Assembly: GCF_905147045.1 (NCBI RefSeq)
Contig: NC_065894.1
Coordinates: 1,649,501 to 1,713,500, forward strand
Source: Nymphalis io
Taxonomy: Eukaryota; Arthropoda; Insecta; Lepidoptera; Nymphalidae
Length of the DNA stretch: 64,000 nucleotides
Direction of reading: 5' to 3'
Of this stretch, positions 33,637 to 43,501 are shown piece after piece. Positions within the stretch are counted from its first letter, which is position 1, and every line of letters starts with the position of its first letter. The notes beneath the pieces are model-generated. The model had not been told where the DNA came from and did no database searches. It was given only the letters and a program-made list of their open reading frames with translations. The position numbers were made by a program, and so were the translations under genes.

Positions 33637-34434
33637 CATAGTTATAGTTACATAATGTTAGCATGATAAATTTGTTCACTTAAATATCTCCATGTCGCTG
33701 ATGATTTTTTTTGATCATATCAGTAATAAATAACATTTTAGTAAATACCTCTGTTGCTAAATAAAAAATGTTAAGGAAAGTTTGTATGTAAGAGGTACTG
33801 GCCAAATCGGCCAAAAAATACGAACATACAATAAAACAATCAGTTCTCTCGCCGCTTCTTCTCAGGGCAGTGCGTTTCTTTTCCAAATCGATAGCAGTAT
33901 AATTTAATAATCGATATGTGGAATGTTTCAATATTGAAAAGACGATATTGAGCTTGAGTTTAATAAAAAATAGCTAATCCTGCGTTTTATTTGAGTGTAT
34001 TATTATTTTGAATAATTTAAGTCATTAAAATAAGCTATTTCATTAAAATTGGTTCAATCAATTAACGTAACGTTCTTCATTCGTACGAATGACGTGAGTG
34101 AAATTACGTTTTTCTTTTGTTAAATTACTGTTGAATTCTCTATCTACGACATCAATTATCAAAACAGAATGATTTTTTTTATTAATTTTTATTTTACATT
34201 AAAAGATGGTATGGAAGGTCACCGCCTCCCATAGAAATGGTAGTGAGGGAGAATATTAATTATTTCATGCTACGTAAATGCGCAACGCAGATGAGTTGAT
34301 TAAAAAAACTTGTATGTTTCCTTTTTGTATAACCTAATTCGTAGTTATGTAATTCGTTTATATTCGCATTTAAATGGAGATAAATATGTACTTTATAAAT
34401 AATTATTTGAAACACATTAATATTAGTTTTAATA
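33637..34434. other. AT-rich non-coding stretch
   Basis: No repeat recognised. An 83-codon minus-strand frame at 33680-33931 has no recognisable domain. I do not call it. Confidence 0.4.
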
Positions 34435-34655
34435 ACTGTAAATGTTTTGGGCATCGCCTCCTCTTCTCTTGAGGAGATGGTTTGGAGTTTCTTCCACCAC
34501 GCTGCCCCAAAGCGGTTTGGTGCTAACATGTATGACAAAATGCCATTCGACACATGCAAGTTTAATTAGAGATGATGTTTGAACAACGAATGGGTTTAAA
34601 CCTGTAATCTTTGGTTAAAACCTACGTGTTCTAACCACTGCGCCACAAGCTATAC
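34435..34655 (-). repeat. SINE A, diverged
   Basis: TGTAAATGTTTTGGGCATCG, TTCTTCCACCACGCTGCCCC, TTGGTTAAAACCTACGTGTT and CTAACCACTGCGCCAC match SINE A in order with many changes and small deletions. Confidence 0.72.
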
Positions 34656-34970
34656 ATTATAAGCCTCGCTCGGCATCTGTATCTTTTTATGATAAAGTCT
34701 TCACTGTCTAATTTGTCTACGCAATTTTCAGAGACTGCGGAAAAGTTTTAAATTAAAAAAGTTAATATGATCAACTCTCTGAAATTTGTTCCGGACCTCA
34801 TGTTATCATTTTAATATTGTTATTTTGAATAAGATGGTTTGAATTATTAATGTATAAAGAAATAATAAAATATAATATATTACATTAAAGTATATTTATT
34901 TAAAAAATGAAATAACGTTTAACATCAATGAAATTGCCTGTTCTTACAGAAAAAAAATTATGTTTATTTA
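34656..34970. other. AT-rich non-coding stretch
   Basis: No gene or repeat recognised. Confidence 0.4.
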
Positions 34971-35265
34971 ATACTGGTGGTAGAGCTTTGTGCAAGCTCA
35001 TCTGTGTAGTTACCACCCACTCGTCAGATATTCTACTGCAAAACAGCAGTACTTGGTATTGTTGTGTTCCGGTTTGAAGGGTGAGTAAGCTAGTGTAATT
35101 ACAGGCACAAGGGACGTAACATCTTAGTTCCCAAGGTTGGTGTCGTATTGTTGATGTAAGCGATGGTTAACATTTCTTACAATGCCAATGTCTATAGGCG
35201 TTGGTTACCACTTACCACCAGGTGGCCCATATGCTCGTCCGTCTTCCTATTCTATAAAAAAAATA
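34971..35265 (+). repeat. Repeat B, full-length
   Basis: Complete plus-strand copy from the 5' end (TACTGGTGGTAGAGCTTTGT) through TTCCGGTTTGAAGGGTGAG to CACTTACCACCAGGTGGCCC, ATGCTCGTCCGTCTTCC and the A-rich end TATAAAAAAAAT. It is a good reference for the family boundaries. Confidence 0.9.
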
Positions 35266-35312
35266 TAAGGCAATCATTTTAAAATTTGTCTAAGTTACTT
35301 ATCAAATGGTAA

Positions 35313-35513
35313 CTACTCATATTTCGATGGTACCTTAATATTCGTTAAATTTACTAATATTATAATAATAAATAATATGAGAAAATCTTTTTCTGTTTCC
35401 TGTTTAAAGTTTCTTATTTTCGGAATGTCCACGACGGGGTCACTGGGTGGAAGATCGAGTTCTGAGACGCAAACCAGATTATGGGAGTCCACTTTAGAAC
35501 TCATAATACGCAC
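35313..35513 (-). other. Unrecognised 66-codon frame
   Basis: The first half (MSSKVDSHNLVCVSELDLPP and SDPVVDIPKIRNF) has a balanced, protein-like composition and sits in a GC-richer patch (35430-35520). The second half is Ile/Leu-rich from AT-rich DNA. An AG follows a weak pyrimidine stretch upstream, but no donor or family is seen. It could be a fossil of a retroelement or of a host exon. I assign no function. Confidence 0.2.
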
Positions 35514-36029
35514 ATCCTAAGGATACCTCTTGTGTGGTCCTCAGCTTAGGAATTCGTCAACGTCAGAAGAACAAGAAACAACACGTGCTATATTACGCAG
35601 CCATACGCCTAAGTGGGACTGAATGAATGAAAATAAGTATAAGTATGACGCGTCATACGAGTACCCATTATGTATAAAAAAAGTAAAACTTTTCATTTTA
35701 TTAACATCATTAATTATTTCCTTCGTTATATATTACTAAATAATCTTAATACTAAACATTTACAATTTATAAATAAAAACACATTAATTTGAAATTTTAG
35801 TTTGACAAAATGAATATTGGTTTTAAATTTTCTGATACATCTTAAATAAATTACAATAGTTAAAAGTTTATGTTAATTTTTGGTCTTGAAATGTTACCGT
35901 GTTGTAGAGCTATTCTATTTTATATAAAAAGAAATATATTCGAGTTTGTAAGAAGAATTAGAATAAGAAGAAGAATAATTAGAAAGAAGAAGAAGAAGAA
36001 TATAATAAGAAGAAAGAATAAGAACTAAT
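35514..36029. other. Non-coding stretch ending in a GAA-rich tract
   Basis: 35940-36025 is purine-rich with AGAAGA/AAGAAT iterations. Otherwise AT-rich with no feature. Confidence 0.45.
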
Positions 36030-36135
36030 TCAAAACTCACCGCGAAACACGATCGTGATATGCGACATTGCGTAAAAAATACATTTGAAGCATACACGAC
36101 ACTCGTATCAAAATAGCGTATCGACCGCAAATTAG
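36030..36135. repeat. Repeat F copy
   Basis: GATCGTGATATGCGACATTG and ACACTCGTATCAAAATAGCG, followed by TATCGACC, match the order at 32925-33030 (GTGATATGCGATATTGACC, ACACGTGTCAAAATAGTATA) and part of 19858-19900. Function and superfamily unknown. Confidence 0.55.
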
Positions 36136-36186
36136 TTTTCAATGTTAGAGATACTAAATAACTGCTATTAGAGATATTAAATTCTG

Positions 36187-36300
36187 CCACATGTGGCAGA
36201 ATTTCAGTGAAATAAACATATAATAATAAACATATGCGGGTTTCCTCACAATGTTTTCCTTCACCGTTAAGCACGAGATGAATTATAATCACAAATGTCA
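36187..36300 (-). repeat. SINE A fragment
   Basis: TGCCACATGTGGCAGAATTT, TGCGGGTTTCCTCACAATG and AAGCACGAGATGAATTATAA match the SINE A middle. Both ends are missing. Confidence 0.75.
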
Positions 36301-36372
36301 TAGTGGTCACCAGACCACTTACCATCAGGTGGCCCGTATGCTCATCCGCCTAACTACACTATAAAACAAAAA
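36301..36372 (+). repeat. Repeat B 3' end joined to SINE A
   Basis: AGTGGTCACCAGACCACTTA, CCATCAGGTGGCCCGTATGC and TATAAAACAAAAA are the 3' terminus of repeat B. It directly follows the SINE A fragment, so this is either a severely truncated repeat B insertion or a deletion junction. Confidence 0.75.
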
Positions 36373-36951
36373 CGCTTTATCACGGCTTAAATATAATATA
36401 ATTAATATTCTGACCTTTTTTATCCCGTTTAACTGAATTTTCGATTGTGACACAGCGAAGCTGCGGGCGAAGCGCTAGTGTAATAATTTAAAGAGCAACT
36501 ATTGTTTTCCTCATTGACTTAGTTGGAGGTTCAAATAACAGCTTGTAAGAACCTACATGAAGAAAATCAGCGGAGAATTATCTTTATTTTAAAAATTGTT
36601 GCTTAAAATGAATGAATTTATAATTTTATTAAACGGCCTGTAAGCCATCGTCTTATAAGCAATGTATTTTTTAAATAACCTATAAAAATAGAAAACATAC
36701 ACTACTTTTAATAAATGAATATATTGGTTTTATATTAAAATTCTGGCATAGATTAATGGAGTAATGAATCGAAGCGAAAAAATAATTTCCGTTGTCCGTG
36801 GTGAGGTGTTGATTAATTTTAATTAACGATTTTAATATTTCTTATGGAACCAAAACCTATACAACTATAATATGGAGGGTAGAACTTACATTATTATATT
36901 TCTTTATTGTATACGTTGTAGTTTCACGATATAAGTTGAATAGTAAGTATA
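36373..36951. other. AT-rich non-coding stretch
   Basis: GACACAGCGAAGCTGCGGGC at 36449-36468 followed by GAAGCGCTAGTG resembles a common lepidopteran repeat terminus. Nothing else is recognised. Confidence 0.45.
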
Positions 36952-37052
36952 CAGTAACAGCCTAAAGGCCTCCTCTCCCTTTTTGAGGAGAAGGTTTGGG
37001 GCTTATTTCTACCACGGGTTCCACCAACCCGCATTGGAGGAGCGTGGTAGTT
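36952..37052. repeat. SINE A fragment with fold-back rearrangement
   Basis: Starts as a minus-strand SINE A tail (CAGTAACAGCC..AAGGCCTCCTCTCCC..GAGGAGAAGGTTTGGGGCTT), then switches orientation: GGGTTCCACCAACCCGCATT and GGAGGAGCGTGGTAG are the reverse complement of the next body segment. The outer bases CTACCACG and CGTGGTAG pair. This is an inverted junction inside one element. Confidence 0.7.
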
Positions 37053-38466
37053 ACATCAATTATTATCTATTACTAATAAGTTAAGTATATATAATCCTAT
37101 TATGTATTTTAATATGTACTCTTTGATTATTATTTACGTAATAAAATATATAAGATGCGTATAATTGACAAATGAATAACTCTGTTCAAAATGTTTTTAT
37201 TTCGCTTAACTTGAATTTGCCATTTACGATTTAAGGGGCTTAAGCTGAAATTGTTACTTTTTTCGATCACTATGAGTGTTTTTGTTATATTGTTAGTTGC
37301 TATATTTGCTAAAAAATACAGATGTAAGCCGTAAAATAATGCTTATCGTTCAAGTGAACTATTTATGAGAGTAAAAATATCGTTATTTTAATTTTAGATT
37401 AAAAGTAAATTTTCTAATTTAAAACAGATTATATAAAAATAAGCGAGCGCACGAAGCCAAGTAGGTTGTTGCCCGTAAATCATAAATGGTTGCATAAAAG
37501 TCTGTGATTTGAAAGTAAGAAGCATGAAATGTCATTGATGTTAGAAAAAAGTATATCAAGGCTTTTTTTTTTAACTTTAGCATGATGATTGTAATTTTAA
37601 TAATCATCAGTGAACTTACAGTGAATGCCTGTAAATATATATTACATAGTGTCCCAAATGGCTCTAATAAAATCTTATTCTGTACATCTCTTCTGATCTA
37701 CAATGCGAAATTTGAAAGAATATTCTTGGAATGAAAACCTACATCTCCTCAAGTACATCCTACAATAAATGTATAGGAATTGTAGGTTGCGTTGAGGTAA
37801 GCCTTCGAGACTACCAAATAAGTGGCTCTGACCTTGCACTTTGAAAGTGCACATAAGTCGCATAGGCTTTGCATTGATAAATCACTCAGCACAATTTATT
37901 ATATATGTATACATTGTTATATTAATGAAATACAAATAGTTGTTAAAGTGTATTTATTATTATTTTTATATAATTTATTAATTAAGTAGTATAGGTTCCA
38001 AGTATTCTTAATTTTGTTCTATGACCCTTTTTGTAAGTGGCATGAATCAAACTTTATAATATTGATAAGCTGGGTAAGAAGCTATTCTGTCTTTTGTACC
38101 TGAAATTAAACTGGATTCACAGTAATTTTGAAAGCATTACGAAGCCTCTCTTGAAGAGCCTTCAAGGGCTTATGAAAATAAAGTTTTGATGACGTTGTTT
38201 ATTTTCCTGCTTTTTAACGAGAATATTTAAAAATATAACAATGTACCCTTAAAATGTATTTTTGTACTTATAACCTTTACGATATAAGACGTATAATAAA
38301 TATTATCAAAGTGAATAATTTGTTTTATTCAATAAGTTGCGCTCAATATATGTCTGGAAATTGGTGCAAAACGAACTCCCAATTCAGAATAAATAATAAT
38401 ATATATATAAATTGTTAATATGATATGAAGCATTGTAGGTACCTTATGACATCTGACTACCATTAT
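37053..38466. other. AT-rich non-coding stretch
   Basis: No repeat recognised. 37770-37865 is less AT-rich and contains GAAAGTGCACATAAGTCGCA after a donor-like GAGGTAAGCC. There is no convincing frame. Confidence 0.35.
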
Positions 38467-38672
38467 CTAAGTTAAATTTTCAAATTTCTCTTCTGTGTGC
38501 CCATATTTTTTATTTACAACAAAAATAAATTTGTTAGCTAACGTTGGTTTTTGACGGATGAAATCCAAGATAACAACTAGTATGCAACTCATGCCTGCCA
38601 AGTAAATTAATTTACTTTCATACGTAACGAGACAAAAATACTTCCAGCTGATGTCATTAAAAGTTTCCAACT
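38467..38672 (-). other. Possible terminal host exon (minus strand)
   Basis: An open stretch begins right after TTTATTTTTTCCTACTCAG on the minus strand, a textbook-like 3' splice site, and runs 67 codons to a TAA. It reads LETFNDISWKYFCLVTYESK, then LIYLAGMSCILVVILDFI (a good single membrane segment), then RQKPTLANKFIFVVNKKYGH and a short polar end. I do not recognise the family. Against it: AT-rich codon use and no partner exon seen. It may be a chance frame. Confidence 0.22.
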
Positions 38673-38823
38673 GAGTAGGAAAAAATAAACTACTGAAGTT
38701 TTAATAGCATTTTCGATACTGTAATTACATTCTATATACGAATTTTCTTATATATAATCTTTCTCTTATTACTAAGTTAATTAAACTTGTGGGCAGAAAT
38801 GATGTAGTGGTCCCACTCTATAA

Positions 38824-38937
38824 TTTTGTAACTAACAACCTGTGAATGTCCCAATGCTGGGCTAAGGACTCCTCACCTTTATTGAGGAGAAGGTTTGGAG
38901 GTTATTTCAGCACGCTCCAATGCGGTTGGAGTTAGCG
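38824..38937 (-). repeat. SINE A fragment (tail side)
   Basis: AACAACCTGTGAATGTCCCA, ATTGAGGAGAAGGTTTGGAG and GCACGCTCCAATGCGGTTGG match the 3' third of SINE A. Confidence 0.78.
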
Positions 38938-39766
38938 TTTGGATAGACAAAGAAAACATGGTCACAAACCTTTGACAATTTCGATCGATATTTTTTTGTA
39001 ATACGTATGTACTAAAATAATTACTTTTATTGTCAATTACCTTATTTATTACGCTGGCAAGTTATTTCTTTTAAATCGCATGGAAACCAATACAACAATT
39101 TTAATTTTAACAATTAAAAATTAATAACAAGAAGTAAGTTTCTTATCAGCTGAATAAGTGGAAAAATATGTCACTTTGTCGAGAATTGGCATCGTTTGTA
39201 TTGTTACCGTTATCCTTTACATTGGAATTTGAAATTCATCAAAACATTTAAAAATAGGATAACTTGTAAGAAAAATCGTAAAATACCAACCAACATATTC
39301 CTTTTTATAACCATAACGTGTAGTTGCAACAAATACTTTTAAATTTATCATAAAATAAAATTTCATTCCAAGCTATTTAGCACGAATCCACTGTATAAGT
39401 TCCTTGAATTCCATTGTCTAAGCGGTTTTCTCAGTTGGTAACTAAACAAGACTGTGGTGTGAAATCAAATTGTCACAGTTCCTTTGAGAGAACATCTCGC
39501 TCGGCTACACCTTAACACATCCTTCTAAAAGGTTAATGTTCTAGACGAAAATATGATTATATTATTATGATTGAGTACACATCTATATATTCAGGTTGAT
39601 AATGAATAAATAAAAATATAATATGACACGGCTGTACAAAATGATATTAAATTTAAAGAAGCATTTTCCATTGTACGTTTTTAATACTCACCAACTGACA
39701 TGAATTTTTTTATGTTTATAATTATTAAACGTTACCAATTTGGTGAATTCAAATATGAGTAAAAGC
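38938..39766. other. AT-rich non-coding stretch
   Basis: No gene or repeat recognised. Confidence 0.4.
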
Positions 39767-39972
39767 TATTTTGGTATTGTTGTGTTTCTGTTTAAAGGGT
39801 GAGCGAGCCAGTGTAATTACAGGCACAAGGGAAATAACATCTTAGTTCCCAAGGTTGGTGGTACATTGGCGATGTAAGTGATGCTAAACATTTCTTACAA
39901 TGCCAATGTCTATGGGCGTTGGTGACCACTTACCATTAGGTATATGCTCGTCCGCCTACCTATACTATAAAA
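39767..39972 (+). repeat. Repeat B, 3' two-thirds
   Basis: TTGGTATTGTTGTGTTTCTG, GTGAGCGAGCCAGTGTAATT, GGGCGTTGGTGACCACTTAC and TATATGCTCGTCCGCCTACC end in ATACTATAAAAAAA. The 5' third is missing and there is a small deletion at the CAGGTGGCCC motif. Confidence 0.87.
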
Positions 39973-40477
39973 AAATCCTGGGAAAGAACTTCATCTTTTG
40001 TACAATTCAGTTTATATACATACATATAATAACGATACTTTTAACGAGGCTTTTGTACACTTTATCACAATATGCAAATTATATTTGATCTCGGAATGAA
40101 ATTCGTATAACCATGAAAAGGAGCAATTCTGTCGCAAATTAAATCTATTCCCGAAGGAAAAAAATAACACTTCAGAAAGGCTTTTTTTGGTTGTCATGTA
40201 AATACGAAATTAAGTGCTTCTGTGAATTTTTCCGAGATCCCCGTCGGCCATCTTTGTTTGAATACGGCCGATCTGAAGACGTCTTTTGTAGATTTAACAA
40301 AAGTACCCTAAATTAAATTTACTGTCATTGTATTGTTTCGTGTGCAAATATTTTACCTGATTTTAAAGGGTATAGAAAAAAAGTCTACGTTTTTTCTATT
40401 TTCTTTAATGATGAGGATGTCCTCTTAACTAATTTTGCCTAAAAGGCCTAGAGATTAGCTCTAGTGCTCTTTATACC
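39973..40477. other. Non-coding stretch
   Basis: No repeat recognised. 40220-40290 is GC-richer (GAGATCCCCGTCGGCCATC) without a frame of interest. Confidence 0.4.
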
Positions 40478-40792
40478 TTCACTCTCATACACCGATGGAA
40501 CGGTCAATCCGTCAAAAAGCCAAAGGCTATACATGCTCATTGAGACATAAATACACTCCACAAACATTGCCAATTTTCAGACAACAGGCTGTTATTGAGA
40601 ATTCCTCGACAGATAAACCTAATAACTTTTAATAATTTGACCAGGTGTTTGAACTCATAGTGGAAACCATCAGAAGGCCCTTTCAGCCGTGTTATGTGGG
40701 ATTCTTATCCATTTAACATGACAATGAAATGACCATCTTCGCCACGGAAGAGGCTGTGGGATCGTGTCGATAGATCCACGAGGCAGTGAGAG
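40478..40792 (-). repeat. Diverged SINE C-like element
   Basis: CTTCACTCTCATACACCGAT, GGAACGGTCAATCCGTC, GCTGTTATTGAGAATTCCTC and the terminal CCACGAGGCAGTGAGAG parallel SINE C on the minus strand, with additional sequence between about 40680 and 40770. It could be an older related subfamily. Confidence 0.55.
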
Positions 40793-42362
40793 ATAATATT
40801 TTACTGTCATTTTTAATTAATTAATGCTTTAAAAAATAACTGTTCGTTAACGTTGATTTTAAAATATATGTATAGCTTTGTTTTTATTTAAAAGCCTAAA
40901 ATTTTCGTACCATTTATTTCGAACCCGAAACCTAACACAGGCTACATAAGGGTACTTCCTAATCAGGCTTCTAACCACAGGCTTTCCAGCGTCCGACCAG
41001 TTTTTAGGCTTTGATGTATTTTCTAATGGAGGCTTTGCTGTCTTTAATCTTTATTATGTAGATATTTAATTGCTTAATTGAAGTTTTATACATATTAATA
41101 CTGTGTATATAGCTTCAATATTATATATAGTTTTTATAGATAATATTGTACAACGTAGCCAAGAAATTTTTCTTAAGTGATCAGTACTAAATGCTATCGG
41201 CAATAAATGTATTCTAATAATATCAACTATCAACCAAGAATATGTTATGTTCGAATTCACATTTCGACGGAGATGTACAGACACTATAAAAAATTATCAT
41301 ATTATTTTAATACATTTCAATATTTTGCCTGAGGGCAATCGCACAAATTCACAAAATTAAATCACTAATCGTTTAATAGACCTTTGCACACAAAGGTCCC
41401 TTTAGATTTTTTAAAACCAATGAATTGTCTTTGTTTGTGAATCTTTTATGGTAAAATGTTGTAAAGTCGTTACATTTCATTATTATTTATTAAATTTGGT
41501 AATTTGGTTATTCATCTTACCACACATTAATACATTCCTTCAAACAGCTTTTACAACTACCAACAATACTGGTGTACATTATTATGTTTATAAATAAATT
41601 AAAAATTATAGGTAATTTTCTCGAAGTCTTTATTAATACTTATTCAGATAATTATGTCAGTTACCTTGAAGATTTAATATAGATTAAAATTGTCTTTTAG
41701 GCTTTTATTAACATTTAAATGAATAATTAAGGAGATATTACTATTTTATTTTTATTTATTTTATTACTGTTTCTATATTACGTGCAACCATAAAAATTCT
41801 GGCGGTCGGCCGCCACGCTGCCACCGTTGCCGTTTGCGCACCTCAGTGTTTCTATTTTGTTTCTATAATCGTTTGTTTCTATATTGTTTATATTAATTAG
41901 ATTTTTCAAGAACAAATCATTTATTTTTAATAACAATTTTAATTTTTATTGTGTTACTCAAGAAAAATTATAAAAAAATCCGTTGTAGATTATAAGGATA
42001 ACGCAAAGTATCCATTGCTATCTTTTAAATTTCGGTCAAAAATAATGAAATATTTGCAAAGATATTTTAGTTAAAAAACTAAATATGTATATGTCGGAGA
42101 ACGAAGAACGGAACATCAAGACTAATTGATTGGGGCGTTTTCGGGTAAGGCGATTGGCAACACAGTGGTTGACAGATCACTGTCAACGTCGGTTATGCTA
42201 AGCTGGTGAATCGGACGTGGAGCCTTTACTATTTATTTTCCAATAACACAGTGGAGGATATACGTAAATCCAATCTAGTTCCGACTTTGTCGCCTTACGA
42301 AAAGTAATCCGTTCACGTGAGCATGTTTAAATGTTAATGTTTATTAATTCTTGTAGAGAGAG
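40793..42362. other. Non-coding stretch with a GC-rich spot
   Basis: 41802-41846 (TGGCGGTCGGCCGCCACGCT, GCCACCGTTGCCGTTTGCGC) stands out from AT-rich flanks but matches no repeat here and has no clear exon boundaries. 42110-42320 is moderately GC-rich and contains the small palindrome TTGACAGATCACTGTCAA. Confidence 0.4.
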
Positions 42363-42615
42363 TAGAGTAGTAGCCTGTCAATGTCCCACTGCTGGGCTAA
42401 GGCCTCCTCTGCCTGTTGAGAAGGCTTAGAGCTTATTCCACCACGCTGCTCCAATGCGGGTTGGTAGAATACACCAGTAGTGGCAAAATTTTAATGAAAT
42501 TAGACACAAGCAGGTTTCCTCACGATGTTTTCCTTCACCGTCAAGCACGAGATGAATTATAAACACAAATTAAGCACATGGAAATTCAGCGGTGCTTGCC
42601 CGGATTTGAACACAC
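42363..42615 (-). repeat. SINE A, lacking the outer head
   Basis: Tail side GTAGCCTGTCAATGTCCCAC, middle CACGCTGCTCCAATGCGGGT, then AAGCACGAGATGAATTATAA and GTGCTTGCCCGGATTTGAAC. It ends within the B box region, so the A box is missing. Confidence 0.87.
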
Positions 42616-43016
42616 ATTGCATACGAAGTCTTATTACCTACATCTACAATGAATCACGCGCTGAGAAGCAATAAACCGCTTACTTACCCACGGTACAAAA
42701 ATAAATGTGTTTATTATCTTAGAAATTACATTTAAATGATATTTGTCCTTTACACTTTATAATAAAAAATGTATCTAAGCAGTTATTTATTACCACTTAA
42801 AAACTACAAATTATTTTTGCAACTTTCATTTAAATTTTATAATAATTTAAGGACGGACATAGTATGTTAATATGTTTCATCTTTTTATATAAAGATTAAT
42901 ACGTTGACGTAGTCGAAGTAAAAATTTTTAGTCTAGGCTATTGTAAAGCAAACTACAAAACTATAAAAGGTATACAAAGACTTTTTATAAGAGATTTATA
43001 GATCTCCAAAATGTCT
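42616..43016. other. AT-rich non-coding stretch
   Basis: No gene or repeat recognised. Confidence 0.4.
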
Positions 43017-43290
43017 ACACTAGGTAGGGCTTTGTGCAAGCTCGTCTGAGTAGGCCACCCACTCATCAGATATTCTACCGCAAAACAGCAGTACTTAGTA
43101 TTGTTGTGTTCCGATTTGAAGGGTGAGTGAGCTAGTGTAATTACAGGCACAAGGACATAACATCTTAGTTCCCAAGGTTGGTGGTGCATTGGTGACGTAG
43201 CGATGGATAACATTTCTTACAATGCCAATGTCTATGGGCGGTGGTGACCACTTAACATTTGCCTGTCTACCTATCTATAACTTAAAAAAA
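43017..43290 (+). repeat. Repeat B, nearly complete
   Basis: CACTAGGTAGGGCTTTGTGC, ACCCACTCATCAGATATTCT, CCGATTTGAAGGGTGAGTGA and GGGCGGTGGTGACCACTTAA, with a deletion in the 3' CAGGTGGCCC stretch, end in an A-rich tail near 43290. Confidence 0.88.
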
Positions 43291-43501
43291 TGTCTACAAA
43301 ACAGTCAATGATAGCATATACCTATATTTATAGATAAATCACTGTAACCACTGTAATTATTTTGTTAACTGTATTGTTAAAATAATTTGTGGTGGCGATG
43401 GTATCGACGGCGTAAGGATTGATTTAATTTTTGCAGTCCCAACGTTTATGAAAAAAGCTGACCTTATATGACCATAAATATCCTATCTCTTTAATCTTTT
43501 A

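Noticed and set aside
35915..36325. 136-codon minus-strand frame
   Set aside because: Runs across the GAA-rich tract, repeat F, SINE A and repeat B fragments.
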